Of a stretch of 59,601 nucleotides of DNA, positions 1 through 7,521 are shown piece by piece (position 1 is the stretch's first letter; each line of letters begins with the position of its first letter). The DNA is from Mucilaginibacter_A sp964236465 (lineage in GTDB: Bacteria > Bacteroidota > Bacteroidia > Sphingobacteriales > Sphingobacteriaceae). The stretch lies in the NCBI GenBank assembly GCA_964236465.1, contig CAXSBZ010000021.1:1-59601 (forward strand), written 5' to 3'. The notes below the pieces were generated by a model that was given only the letters and a program-made list of their open reading frames with translations, did no database searches and was not told where the DNA came from. Position numbers and translations under genes: made by a program.

Positions 1-258
1 TTTCTACATTTCCAAAAAAAATAATTTTTATTTTTGTTTCTGGAAAGAAAGAGTTTTTTGAAGAACTTACCGAAATGTAACAAACATTATCGCCCATCAT
101 CCTTTTACCTCCTCTTTACTTCTTAATCCCTAAACCACTCTTCTGCTAGAAGCGGACGCAAAAATAACTCTTGTTCCTTATGCCTGCAAGCCATTTCACA
201 AAAATACTCTCAAACAAAGTATAAACTGCTGAAAATGTGAAAGAAAAAATTAAAAAGA

Positions 259-624
259 TTAATACTGATTCGTAGCCAACATCACTAAAGTACAAGCTTC
301 AATTGTTTCAATTCCTTGTTGTGAAGCTAGGTTTTCCAGCTCCTGATTTTCTGCACCTGGGTTAAAAATAATCCGCTTTGGATGCGTATTTAAAATATAT
401 TGATACAAATCCGGTTGATTTTGTGGCCCAACATATAAAGTTATCGTATCAATATCACTGTAAATTTTTTTAGGCTCCTCTATTTGTACTCCAGCAACCA
501 GTCCTTTTTTTATTCCTACATTAATAATAGTATGCCCCTTTGCCTTTAAACGGTTTGCAGCCAGATAAGCATATCGATCCGGATTGGGCGTAGCACCCAA
601 CACTAATGTTTTTTTATTTGCCAT
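259..624 (-). CDS. CoA-binding domain protein (YccU-like)
   Basis: A small Rossmann-fold protein of 121 residues, the usual length for the single-domain CoA-binding family. The N-terminus holds the nucleotide-binding loop (VLGATPNPDRYAYLA, about residues 8-22). The C-terminal half holds the family signature NPGAENQELE and EACTLVML near residues 90-115. Known members bind CoA or a related nucleotide; the cellular role is poorly known and I infer nothing more specific. It lies downstream of the FAD oxidoreductase on the same strand with a 54-base gap, which holds an exact copy of the interspersed repeat (626-637) directly before the start codon. Confidence 0.88.
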   Translation of the reverse strand: MANKKTLVLGATPNPDRYAYLAANRLKAKGHTIINVGIKKGLVAGVQIEEPKKIYSDIDTITLYVGPQNQPDLYQYILNTHPKRIIFNPGAENQELENLASQQGIETIEACTLVMLATNQY

Positions 625-678
625 GATACTGTTTTTATCGCCTAAAAATTGTACTTGTTAAATCGTAATTTACATAAA

Positions 679-2226
679 TCACATCACTTTAAATGCAGCT
701 TCTATACAATTTATTCCATCAATTGCAGCAGAAATGATGCCACCGGCATAACCCGCACCTTCTCCGCAGGGAAACAAACCGGAAATTTGCGGATGCTGAC
801 ACGTAATTTTGTCTCTCGGAATTTTTACCGGAGAAGATGTCCTTGATTCAACGCCAACCAAAATAGCTTCATTGGTATAATAACCTTTCATTTTTTTGCC
901 GAAACGCGGTAATGCTTCTTTTAGCCGGTAAAAAACTTTATTTGGCAAAACACTTTTTAAATCAACACTTTTGGTTCCGGGAACATACGAGTTTACCGGC
1001 AAATCAACAGAAAGTTTCCCTTCCGCAAAATCAATCATCCGTTGGGCCGGCGCAACCTGATTTCCGCCACCGGCAGCAAAAGCAATTTGTTCTATTTGCT
1101 GCTGGAAATTTAGCAAGCGAAAAGGATCATTTTCATCTCCCGGAACATCTTCCAAATTAATTTGTACAACCGTACCGGAATTGGCAAAAGGGTTATTTCG
1201 TTTGGATGGACTCCAGCCGTTCACCACAATTTCTCCGGGTTCGGTAGCACAAGGCGCAATGATTCCGCCCGGGCACATACAGAACGAGAAAACGCCGCGC
1301 CCATCCACCTGCTCCACCAAACTATAATAGGAAGGCGGCAAAAACTCGTCCCGAACTTCACAATGATATTGCGAACGATCAATAATTTCCTGCGGATGTT
1401 CTATCCGAACGCCCAGTGCAAACGGCTTTGCTTCTACCAAAATATTTTGTCGGTGCAGCAAATGGTAAACATCTTTTGCAGAATGGCCGGTTGCCAAAAT
1501 CACCGCATCACTTTTAAACGTTCCCCCGGATGCTGTTTTTACCCCTGTAATTTTGTCGAAAGCAAGCAGCAGTTCCGTTACTTTGGTATTGAAGTGAATT
1601 TCTCCGCCAGCATTTTGGATCGTTTCGCGGATGGCTGTAATAATCTGCGGCAATTTATTGGTGCCAATGTGCGGCCGCGCATCCACCAAAATATCAGCCG
1701 AAGCACCATGCGCCACAAAAGTTTGCAGTACACTATTTATATCGCCGCGCTTGGTAGAACGCGTATATAATTTGCCATCAGAATAAGTTCCGGCTCCGCC
1801 TTCGCCAAAACAATAATTGGATTCCGGGTTTACAATTCCTTCTTTATTTAATGTTGCCAGATCACGCCGACGGTCTTTTACATTCTTGCCTCGTTCCAAA
1901 ATGATTGGCTTCGATCCTAATTCAATACAGCGCAAAGCAGCAAAAAGTCCGGCCGGGCCTGCACCAACAATCAAAACCGGTTTCTGCTGACTGACATTTT
2001 GATAGTTTTTAGAAAAGTTTTCTTGCGGAGGATTTTCATCAATATAAACCCGGATTTGCATTCGATACAGAACCTGTTTGCCGCGTGCATCAATAGATTT
2101 TTTGATGATTTGAAGCGCAAAAATCCGATTTAGGTTAATTTTTATTTTGGCTGAGGCAAGCTTTTTCAGCAGCAATTCATCTTCGCGCTCTTGCGGAAGG
2201 CAGGTGATTTCAATTTCACTGATCAT
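679..2226 (-). CDS. NAD(P)/FAD-dependent oxidoreductase (COG2509-like)
   Basis: A 515-residue flavoprotein of the uncharacterised FAD-dependent dehydrogenase family. An N-terminal domain of about 80 residues precedes a Rossmann FAD-binding motif (GAGPAG, residues 88-93). Next come a glycine-rich stretch with CFGEGGAGTYSDGKLYTR and the ATGHSA motif typical of this family. The C-terminus carries the second FAD contact (FPCGEGAGYAGG). Length matches the family. The substrate is unknown. The coding sequence contains an exact interspersed repeat at 912-923, read in frame as L-K-E-A-L. A possible -7 element lies at 2257-2264 on the minus strand. Confidence 0.85.
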   Translation of the reverse strand: MISEIEITCLPQEREDELLLKKLASAKIKINLNRIFALQIIKKSIDARGKQVLYRMQIRVYIDENPPQENFSKNYQNVSQQKPVLIVGAGPAGLFAALRCIELGSKPIILERGKNVKDRRRDLATLNKEGIVNPESNYCFGEGGAGTYSDGKLYTRSTKRGDINSVLQTFVAHGASADILVDARPHIGTNKLPQIITAIRETIQNAGGEIHFNTKVTELLLAFDKITGVKTASGGTFKSDAVILATGHSAKDVYHLLHRQNILVEAKPFALGVRIEHPQEIIDRSQYHCEVRDEFLPPSYYSLVEQVDGRGVFSFCMCPGGIIAPCATEPGEIVVNGWSPSKRNNPFANSGTVVQINLEDVPGDENDPFRLLNFQQQIEQIAFAAGGGNQVAPAQRMIDFAEGKLSVDLPVNSYVPGTKSVDLKSVLPNKVFYRLKEALPRFGKKMKGYYTNEAILVGVESRTSSPVKIPRDKITCQHPQISGLFPCGEGAGYAGGIISAAIDGINCIEAAFKVM

Positions 2227-2315
2227 ATTTTGTCAGGTTTTTATCCTGAATTGTAACAAAGGTATGTAAATTGCGATCTATATTAATATATCAACAAAAA
2301 TCAAAACCTTTGAAC

Positions 2316-2894
2316 ATGAAAAAAATCGTTTTTGGAATCTTGTGCCTCTTTACGGCAATGTCATTAAGTTCATGCAGTTACAACAGCATGGTAAAAAAAG
2401 ATGAAAATGTAAAAGCTGCCTGGGGTGCCGTGCAAAGCCAGTACCAACGCCGGTCTGATCTAATCCCGAATTTGGTAAATACCGTAAAAGGAGCTGCAAA
2501 CTTTGAAAAAAGCACGTTGACAGCTGTAATTGAGGCCCGTGCAAAAGCAACTTCTATCCAGGTTGACCCATCTAAATTAACGCCCGAATCTATCCAACAG
2601 TTCCAAGCTGCACAAGGCCAGTTAGGTTCTGCACTGGGCAAATTGCTGGCAGTTTCTGAGGCTTATCCGGATCTGAAATCCAATGCCAATTTCCAAAGTT
2701 TGCAAACACAACTGGAAGGAACCGAAAACAGGATCAATGTTTCCCGTTTAGATTTTAATACATCTGTACAGGATTTTAACAGCACTGTGCGTTCTTTTCC
2801 GGCCAATTTAACTGCAAAAATGTTTGGCTTTACTGAGAAAGGTTATTTTGCTGCCGAAGCCGGAGCTGACAAAGCACCAAAAGTTTCGTTTTAA
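2316..2894 (+). CDS. lemA: LemA family lipoprotein
   Basis: LemA family protein of about 192 residues. I start it at 2316, not at the earlier in-frame codon, because that start gives a lipoprotein signal (MKKIVFGILCL, then LSSC with the lipid-modified Cys at residue 20). The family core follows: VKAAWGAVQSQYQRRSDLIPNLVNTVKG (residues about 30-58, quoted in part by its hallmark RRSDLIPNLV), then long helices. Its function is not firmly known; it is widely found beside TPM-domain proteins, as here. It is followed at 2905-3047 by a palindromic element. Confidence 0.88.
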   Translation: MKKIVFGILCLFTAMSLSSCSYNSMVKKDENVKAAWGAVQSQYQRRSDLIPNLVNTVKGAANFEKSTLTAVIEARAKATSIQVDPSKLTPESIQQFQAAQGQLGSALGKLLAVSEAYPDLKSNANFQSLQTQLEGTENRINVSRLDFNTSVQDFNSTVRSFPANLTAKMFGFTEKGYFAAEAGADKAPKVSF

Positions 2895-2904
2895 TTTTTT
2901 TGGT

Positions 2905-3047
2905 GATTTCGCAGATTTTTAATGATCTCATAGATTTTCCCATGCTTCTTTTATCGATGTTTTTTTCAGATGCTGAAAAAGTATCGATAAAAGAAGCATT
3001 TCTTATTTCAGGATCTGTGAAATCATCTTTGAAAAATCCGTGAAATC
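2905..3047. repeat. Imperfect palindromic element with repeat pair at its centre
   Basis: About 143 bases between LemA and the first TPM gene fold back on themselves. The left arm starts GATTTCGCAGATTTTT; the right arm, read on the other strand, starts GATTTCACGGATTTTT, and both continue with a GAT...AGAT..CC segment. At the centre sit two exact copies of the interspersed repeat in inverted orientation, giving a perfect 17-bp stem (2942-2958 with 2983-2999) around a 24-base loop. It could be a small non-autonomous element or act as a transcription terminator. It encodes nothing visible. Confidence 0.6.
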
Positions 3048-3077
3048 AATTTCAATAATCAAGTAATCCTCAAAAAA

Positions 3078-3512
3078 ATGGCACTATTTACAGAACAAGA
3101 ACAGCAGCAGATCAGAAAATCAATAGAAAACGCTGAAAAAAATACTTCCGGCGAGATTCGGGTTTGTGTAGAAAAAACCTGTAGTGAAGAAGTGCTGGAT
3201 CGCGCAGTTGCCTATTTTAAGCAGCTGAACATGCACAAAACCCGCTTGCGAAATGGCGTTTTAATCTATCTTTCTACGGTTGACCGCAAATTTGCCATTA
3301 TTGGTGATGCGGGAATTAACAAGGTTGTGCCGGAAAATTTTTGGGACAACACCAAGGAAACTATGCTGAGCCAGTTTAAATACGGCAACCTAACGGAAGG
3401 CATTTCTATCGGTATCAAAATGGCCGGAGAACAACTGCAAAAATATTTTCCAAGTTTGGACACTGATTTGAACGAATTGCCGGACGATATTGCTTTTATG
3501 GATGGTAAATAA
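3078..3512 (+). CDS. TPM-domain protein (short, no signal peptide)
   Basis: A 144-residue protein made almost entirely of a TPM domain (also called TPM_phosphatase). Visible signs are an N-terminal helix followed by SGEIRVCVE (about residues 24-32), the NGVLIYLS strand and the DRKFAIIGDAGINKVVP segment. It has no signal peptide and no membrane segment, unlike its neighbour, so it probably acts in the cytoplasm. It sits between lemA and a second TPM gene, an arrangement common in Bacteroidota. Its biochemical activity is uncertain; some TPM proteins are phosphatases or structural factors. Confidence 0.82.
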   Translation: MALFTEQEQQQIRKSIENAEKNTSGEIRVCVEKTCSEEVLDRAVAYFKQLNMHKTRLRNGVLIYLSTVDRKFAIIGDAGINKVVPENFWDNTKETMLSQFKYGNLTEGISIGIKMAGEQLQKYFPSLDTDLNELPDDIAFMDGK

Positions 3513-3521
3513 TTGATAAAT

Positions 3522-4322
3522 ATGTTAAAGAAACTTTTGTTTACCTGGCTGCTACTGTGCAGCTGTGTATTTTTATTTGCACAGGATTTCCCTCAAAAAT
3601 CCAATACGCTGGTTACGGATTATACCAATACGCTAACTGCTGATCAGAAGCAAAACCTTGAAAATAAGTTGGTTGCTTTCAATGATTCTACTTCAACCCA
3701 AATTGCAGTTGTGCTTTTAAAATCTGTCGGCGATTATGACATTAATGAATATGCCACCAAATTAGGCCGCAATTGGGGCATCGGCACCAAAGGAAAAAAC
3801 AACGGTATTTTAATGCTGATTGCTATTGGCGATCGGAAAGTTTCTATCCAAACCGGTTACGGAGCTGAAGGTGCCGTACCGGATATCACCACGCATGAAA
3901 TTATTGAAAACGACCTCAAACCGAATTTCAAAGCCGGAAATTATTATGCCGGGATTGATGCCGGAACCAACTCGCTGATTAAATACATGAAAGGCGAATA
4001 CAAAGCACCGGCGCAGGCCACACAACAAGTAAACGGCGGTGGCGGCGGTTCTGCTTTGATCATCATCATTATTGTCATCGTTGTGATTATTTTAATCCGG
4101 CGTGGTGGTGGCGGTGGCGGCGGAAACCAAGTGATTGGCGGCCGCGGCGGCTCCAGTCCGTTTTGGTGGTTTTTGGCCGGCAATGTTTTGGGCAGAAGCA
4201 GTGGCGGAGATGGTTTTGGCGGAGGTGGATTTGGCGGAGGCGGAGATTCCGGTGGTGGTGGTGGATTTGGTGGTTTTGGTGGCGGAAGTTTTGGCGGCGG
4301 CGGATCCAGCGGAAGTTGGTAA
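3522..4322 (+). CDS. TPM-domain membrane protein with glycine-rich tail (YgcG-like)
   Basis: An ATG at 3522 (rather than the TTG at 3513) gives a 266-residue protein that begins with a signal peptide (KKLLFTWLLLCSCVFLFAQ). The TPM domain follows (residues about 25-150, with NGILMLIAIGDRKVSIQTGYG and AEGAVPD). A single membrane helix is rich in Ile and Val. The C-terminal tail of about 80 residues is almost all Gly, Ser and Phe. This is the YgcG layout and completes the LemA-TPM-TPM group. The stop codon is directly followed by an exact interspersed repeat (4322-4333) before the next gene. The GC-rich tail makes long spurious frames on the other strand. Confidence 0.85.
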   Translation: MLKKLLFTWLLLCSCVFLFAQDFPQKSNTLVTDYTNTLTADQKQNLENKLVAFNDSTSTQIAVVLLKSVGDYDINEYATKLGRNWGIGTKGKNNGILMLIAIGDRKVSIQTGYGAEGAVPDITTHEIIENDLKPNFKAGNYYAGIDAGTNSLIKYMKGEYKAPAQATQQVNGGGGGSALIIIIIVIVVIILIRRGGGGGGGNQVIGGRGGSSPFWWFLAGNVLGRSSGGDGFGGGGFGGGGDSGGGGGFGGFGGGSFGGGGSSGSW

Positions 4323-4344
4323 TGCTTCTTTTAGCACCTAAAAA

Positions 4345-4743
4345 ATGATAAGAAGAGATTTCTTGCAAGCTGAAATAGAGAAGCTTGCCCAAGCTTTGGC
4401 CAAAATTATAGGGCTAAAAAAAGCATTGCAAAATCAGGAAGCCAATGATTTGACAGATAAAATTTTAGATCAAAGTTTTGATTTAGATTTGGATGAAATC
4501 ATTAAATCAAATCCTGATCAGTTGAAAATGCTGCTTTTAGCCAAAAATTTTCCAGCCCAAAAACTGGATTTATTAAGCAAATTTCTGCTGGAAAGCGTTT
4601 CTCCCTTTCAACAAAATCCTGTAACCATAACTATTTTAAAACACGTTTTGATAATTTTTCAAATATTGGAACAAGAATTTCACACGCAATCGTTAGAAAA
4701 TCTCAACCTGAAAAAGAACATTCTACAATTTTTACAACAATAA
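4345..4743 (+). CDS. Hypothetical helical protein, 132 aa
   Basis: I do not recognise a family. The protein is highly helical, rich in Leu, Lys and Gln, and has no signal peptide or membrane segment. The C-terminal part after residue 60 repeats L-rich amphipathic helices. It starts 22 bases after the TPM gene and ends 2 bases before the NUDIX gene, so it belongs to the same transcription unit. A general cytoplasmic role is all that can be said. Confidence 0.7.
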   Translation: MIRRDFLQAEIEKLAQALAKIIGLKKALQNQEANDLTDKILDQSFDLDLDEIIKSNPDQLKMLLLAKNFPAQKLDLLSKFLLESVSPFQQNPVTITILKHVLIIFQILEQEFHTQSLENLNLKKNILQFLQQ

Positions 4744-4745
4744 AC

Positions 4746-5300
4746 ATGGACGACCTTAAATGGGAAAAACTTTCTTCGGAATACATTATCCAAAAACCTT
4801 GGGCAACGATGCGGAAAGACGTTTGCCGGATGCCCGACGGAACGATGGTTGATGATTATTACGTTTTAGAATATGCAGATTGGGCAAATGCAGTGGCTAT
4901 TACGGAAGATAACAAAGTGTTGCTGATCAAACAATATCGGCATGCAGCGGATGTAGTTTTGCTGGAGATTCCGGGCGGTGTGATTGATAAAGGAGAAGAT
5001 CCGAAAACGGCCATCCGACGCGAATTGCTGGAAGAAACCGGTTATCAGTTTGATGATATTGAATTTATTTCTATGATTTATCCAAACCCTTCCACCGGAA
5101 ACAACCGCTGCCATGCTTTTTTGGCCAAAGGCGGAAAATTAGTTCAAGGCCAAAAACTGGATGCGCATGAGCAGATTGTGGTAGAAAAAGTTTCGATTCC
5201 GGAATTTAAACAAATGCTTTTAGATCATCAGTTCGGTCAGGCTCTGCATGTTACGGCTGCATTTTTTGCTTTGATGAAATTGGGCGAACTGAAAGCCTGA
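4746..5300 (+). CDS. NUDIX hydrolase (ADP-ribose pyrophosphatase-like)
   Basis: A 184-residue NUDIX hydrolase. The Nudix box GX5EX7REUXEEXGU is complete: Gly78, Glu84, Arg92-Glu93, Glu96-Glu97 and Gly99-Tyr100. The preceding KQYRHAADVVLLEIPGG segment and the YPNPS motif downstream of the box are typical of ADP-ribose and nucleotide-sugar pyrophosphatases. The box would bind Mg2+ and hydrolyse an X-linked nucleoside diphosphate; the exact substrate is not visible. It is probably co-transcribed with the 132-aa gene. A one-mismatch copy of the repeat (5300-5311) overlaps the stop region. Confidence 0.88.
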   Translation: MDDLKWEKLSSEYIIQKPWATMRKDVCRMPDGTMVDDYYVLEYADWANAVAITEDNKVLLIKQYRHAADVVLLEIPGGVIDKGEDPKTAIRRELLEETGYQFDDIEFISMIYPNPSTGNNRCHAFLAKGGKLVQGQKLDAHEQIVVEKVSIPEFKQMLLDHQFGQALHVTAAFFALMKLGELKA

Positions 5301-5444
5301 TACTATTTTTATCGTATCAAATATGTCAAACAGAAAACTATTTTCTAATCAATCAATAAAAATTTAAAAAACGTAACCTTGTTAACCTGGCCGTCGTAGA
5401 AGTAAGTGGTTTTAGAATAAATTGGTTAATGTTCTGTTTTAGTT

Positions 5445-5478
5445 AAATCCCCGCCGGCACAAGCGGGGATTTTTTTGT
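5445..5478 (+). terminator. Rho-independent terminator
   Basis: A perfect 10-bp GC-rich stem (AAATCCCCGC at 5445-5454 with GCGGGGATTT at 5463-5472), an 8-base loop and a run of T to 5477. It lies 145 bases after the NUDIX stop. It either ends that transcript or ends a separate small RNA from the intergenic region. Confidence 0.75.
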
Positions 5479-5579
5479 TGATTAAATTCTGCCTACTGCA
5501 ACAATTCTGCGATACTGTTTTTATCGGTATAAATTCAGTGTGATTTTAGCGTTACAGTAAAAATCTACTATTTTTAGCC

Positions 5580-6758
5580 ATGCGTTTTCTATTTTCTTTC
5601 TGGCTGATTTTACTTCTGCCAACTATTTTACTTGCACAAACTGGTACAATTTCAGGCAAAATTACCGCCATTGATTCTAAGGCACCTTTGGCAAAAGCCA
5701 GTGTTTTCCTCAGCAACGCCACATTTGGAACGGTTACTGCCGATGACGGAACTTTCACACTAAATAATGTAAAACCCGGCCAATATGATTTGGTGGTTTC
5801 GATTTTGGGTTATGAAAATTTTACAAAATCAGTGCTTGTTGGCAATAAAACGCAGCAATTATCGATCGAAATGGTACCCAAAATGATCCAGATTAAGGAA
5901 GTAGTAATTACGACCAACGCCAACTGGAAAAAGAATTATGCTTTGTTTGTAAAAAATTTTATCGGGACTTCTTCCAATTCCAAGTTGTGCAAAGTATTGA
6001 ACCCACATGTTGTCAATCTTATTTATCACAAGAAAACACAAACACTGGAAGCTTCAACGGATGAATTTTTGGTGGTCGAAAACCGGGCGTTAGGTTATAA
6101 AGTACGGTTTTTGGTGCATAGTTTTGAAAGCAGTACGCTTAGCAACGAAATCCGGTATTCAGGCCAGGTTTTGTTTGAGGAACTGAAAGGAAGCAAATCG
6201 CAGCAGGAAAAATGGAAGCTGAAAAGGCAGGAAGCTTATTATGGCTCGAGTATGCAATTTTTTCGGGCGCTATCGCATCAAAATTTACAGGAACAAGGTT
6301 TTATAATGTACCAGCTTCAACGCAAACCCAACCCAAAACGGCTGCCTGAAGAGTTGCTTCGGCAAAAATACGTACAGTTTAACAAAAGTAATAATCGCGA
6401 TTCTATCAATTATTGGAATGAAAAAAGTCAGCAACCGCGCTTCCTGGAAAACCTAATCAACATGCCTTTGAAACCGGAAGATTTGGTAATGCGAACCAAT
6501 CAGACAGGCTTGTTCGCTTTGTCTTTTCCGGATTATTTGTACGTAGTTTACACCAAAAAGCACGATGAAAAGATTACAAACGACATTTATCGTCCGCTAT
6601 TTATGGAGAATTATGCGGTGAGCGTGATTACTTTATTCAAAAAATACGCTTTGTTTGATTTGAATGGTGTGGTGGTTTCACCGGAAAGCACTTTGTTTGA
6701 AGGTGATTGGGCAAATGATAAACTGGCCGAATTGGTTCCGGTAGATTATACCCCGTAA
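5580..6758 (+). CDS. Exported protein with carboxypeptidase-like regulatory domain
   Basis: A 392-residue exported protein. It begins with a signal peptide (LFSFWLILLLPTILLAQ, ending near residue 20). A beta-sandwich carboxypeptidase regulatory-like domain follows (residues about 22-105: TGTISGKITAIDS, DDGTFTLNNVKPGQYDLVVS, then LGYENFTKSV). Such domains begin many Bacteroidota envelope proteins, including TonB-dependent receptors, but this protein has no visible barrel. The rest, about 285 residues, is unrecognised and probably periplasmic or surface-exposed. Its stop codon TAA is the first three bases of an exact interspersed repeat (6756-6767). Confidence 0.78.
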   Translation: MRFLFSFWLILLLPTILLAQTGTISGKITAIDSKAPLAKASVFLSNATFGTVTADDGTFTLNNVKPGQYDLVVSILGYENFTKSVLVGNKTQQLSIEMVPKMIQIKEVVITTNANWKKNYALFVKNFIGTSSNSKLCKVLNPHVVNLIYHKKTQTLEASTDEFLVVENRALGYKVRFLVHSFESSTLSNEIRYSGQVLFEELKGSKSQQEKWKLKRQEAYYGSSMQFFRALSHQNLQEQGFIMYQLQRKPNPKRLPEELLRQKYVQFNKSNNRDSINYWNEKSQQPRFLENLINMPLKPEDLVMRTNQTGLFALSFPDYLYVVYTKKHDEKITNDIYRPLFMENYAVSVITLFKKYALFDLNGVVVSPESTLFEGDWANDKLAELVPVDYTP

Positions 6759-6777
6759 AAGAAGCATTACACAATAT

Positions 6778-7326
6778 TCAGGTTTGTGGTTCAGATTCCG
6801 ATGCTTTGCTTTTTCTAAACTGGTTTCTCTTCCAGGAGATGCTTGCTTTTCTTTCCCGAACATTACTAATCAACAATTTATAATGAACTAAATAGGTAAT
6901 CAGTAGCGCAATCAAACAGCCGCCAATTACGCCCCCTGCCCTTTCCAACGCAACCTGATAAAAATATTTACCACTTTCGTGGATGCTAATGATTACCACT
7001 GAAGCCAATGCAGAACGTGCAGCAACCTGTAATTTCAATAATTCGCAGATAATCAAAACAATAATTACCCCCAAACAAATCATTACAAAAGCTGGTGGAT
7101 GCAAAAAAAACAACAATAAACCAGTGCCCGCACCTACCAGATTGGCTTTAATCCGCACTTCGGCCAGGCTAATGGCATCTTTTCCTTCCGGGGAAAGCAC
7201 CAGCAAAATCGAAACCATGCTCCAGGCACCACCTTCGGGAAACGCCCGATAAATGAAAAATCCGATGGCTGCACCGATCAGGCATTTTAAAATGTATAAT
7301 AAAAAATCAATCTGTTTATGATCCAT
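6778..7326 (-). CDS. FUSC-like small membrane protein
   Basis: A 182-residue protein with about five or six hydrophobic segments (FLLYILKCLIGAAIGFFIY; MVSILLVL; GAGTGLLLFFL; VMICLGVIIVLIICELL; GCLIALLITYLVHY) and a basic C-terminus. The VSILLVLSPEG segment and the IKANLVGAGTG loop resemble the membrane half of the FUSC/aromatic acid exporter-like family, but the large soluble half is absent. The gene converges with 5580-6758 across a 19-base gap. Substrate unknown. Confidence 0.65.
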   Translation of the reverse strand: MDHKQIDFLLYILKCLIGAAIGFFIYRAFPEGGAWSMVSILLVLSPEGKDAISLAEVRIKANLVGAGTGLLLFFLHPPAFVMICLGVIIVLIICELLKLQVAARSALASVVIISIHESGKYFYQVALERAGGVIGGCLIALLITYLVHYKLLISNVRERKASISWKRNQFRKSKASESEPQT

Positions 7327-7521
7327 GCAAATTGTTAAATGGCTTTAAAAAGCAACAACAAACCGATGGCTTAGTTTAAACGTTTTGTTGGATACCAATT
7401 TTAAGGCGGTAAAAGAAGCACCAGTTTTTCACTCCAAATAATGTTTATTTCCGGTAATATTGCTGTACCTATCCGGCGGAAAATACGTAAATTATGGTTA
7501 AAAAAACGTACTTTTGCGGCA

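Noticed and set aside
4087..4392. Long frames opposite the glycine-rich tail of the TPM protein
   Set aside because: They mirror the Gly codons (giving Pro, Ala, Thr and His repeats), have no signal or domain and no spacing that suits a gene.
5445..5478. tRNA or structured RNA gene in the GC-rich stem
   Set aside because: Only one simple stem-loop followed by T residues is present, which is a terminator. No cloverleaf could be drawn.
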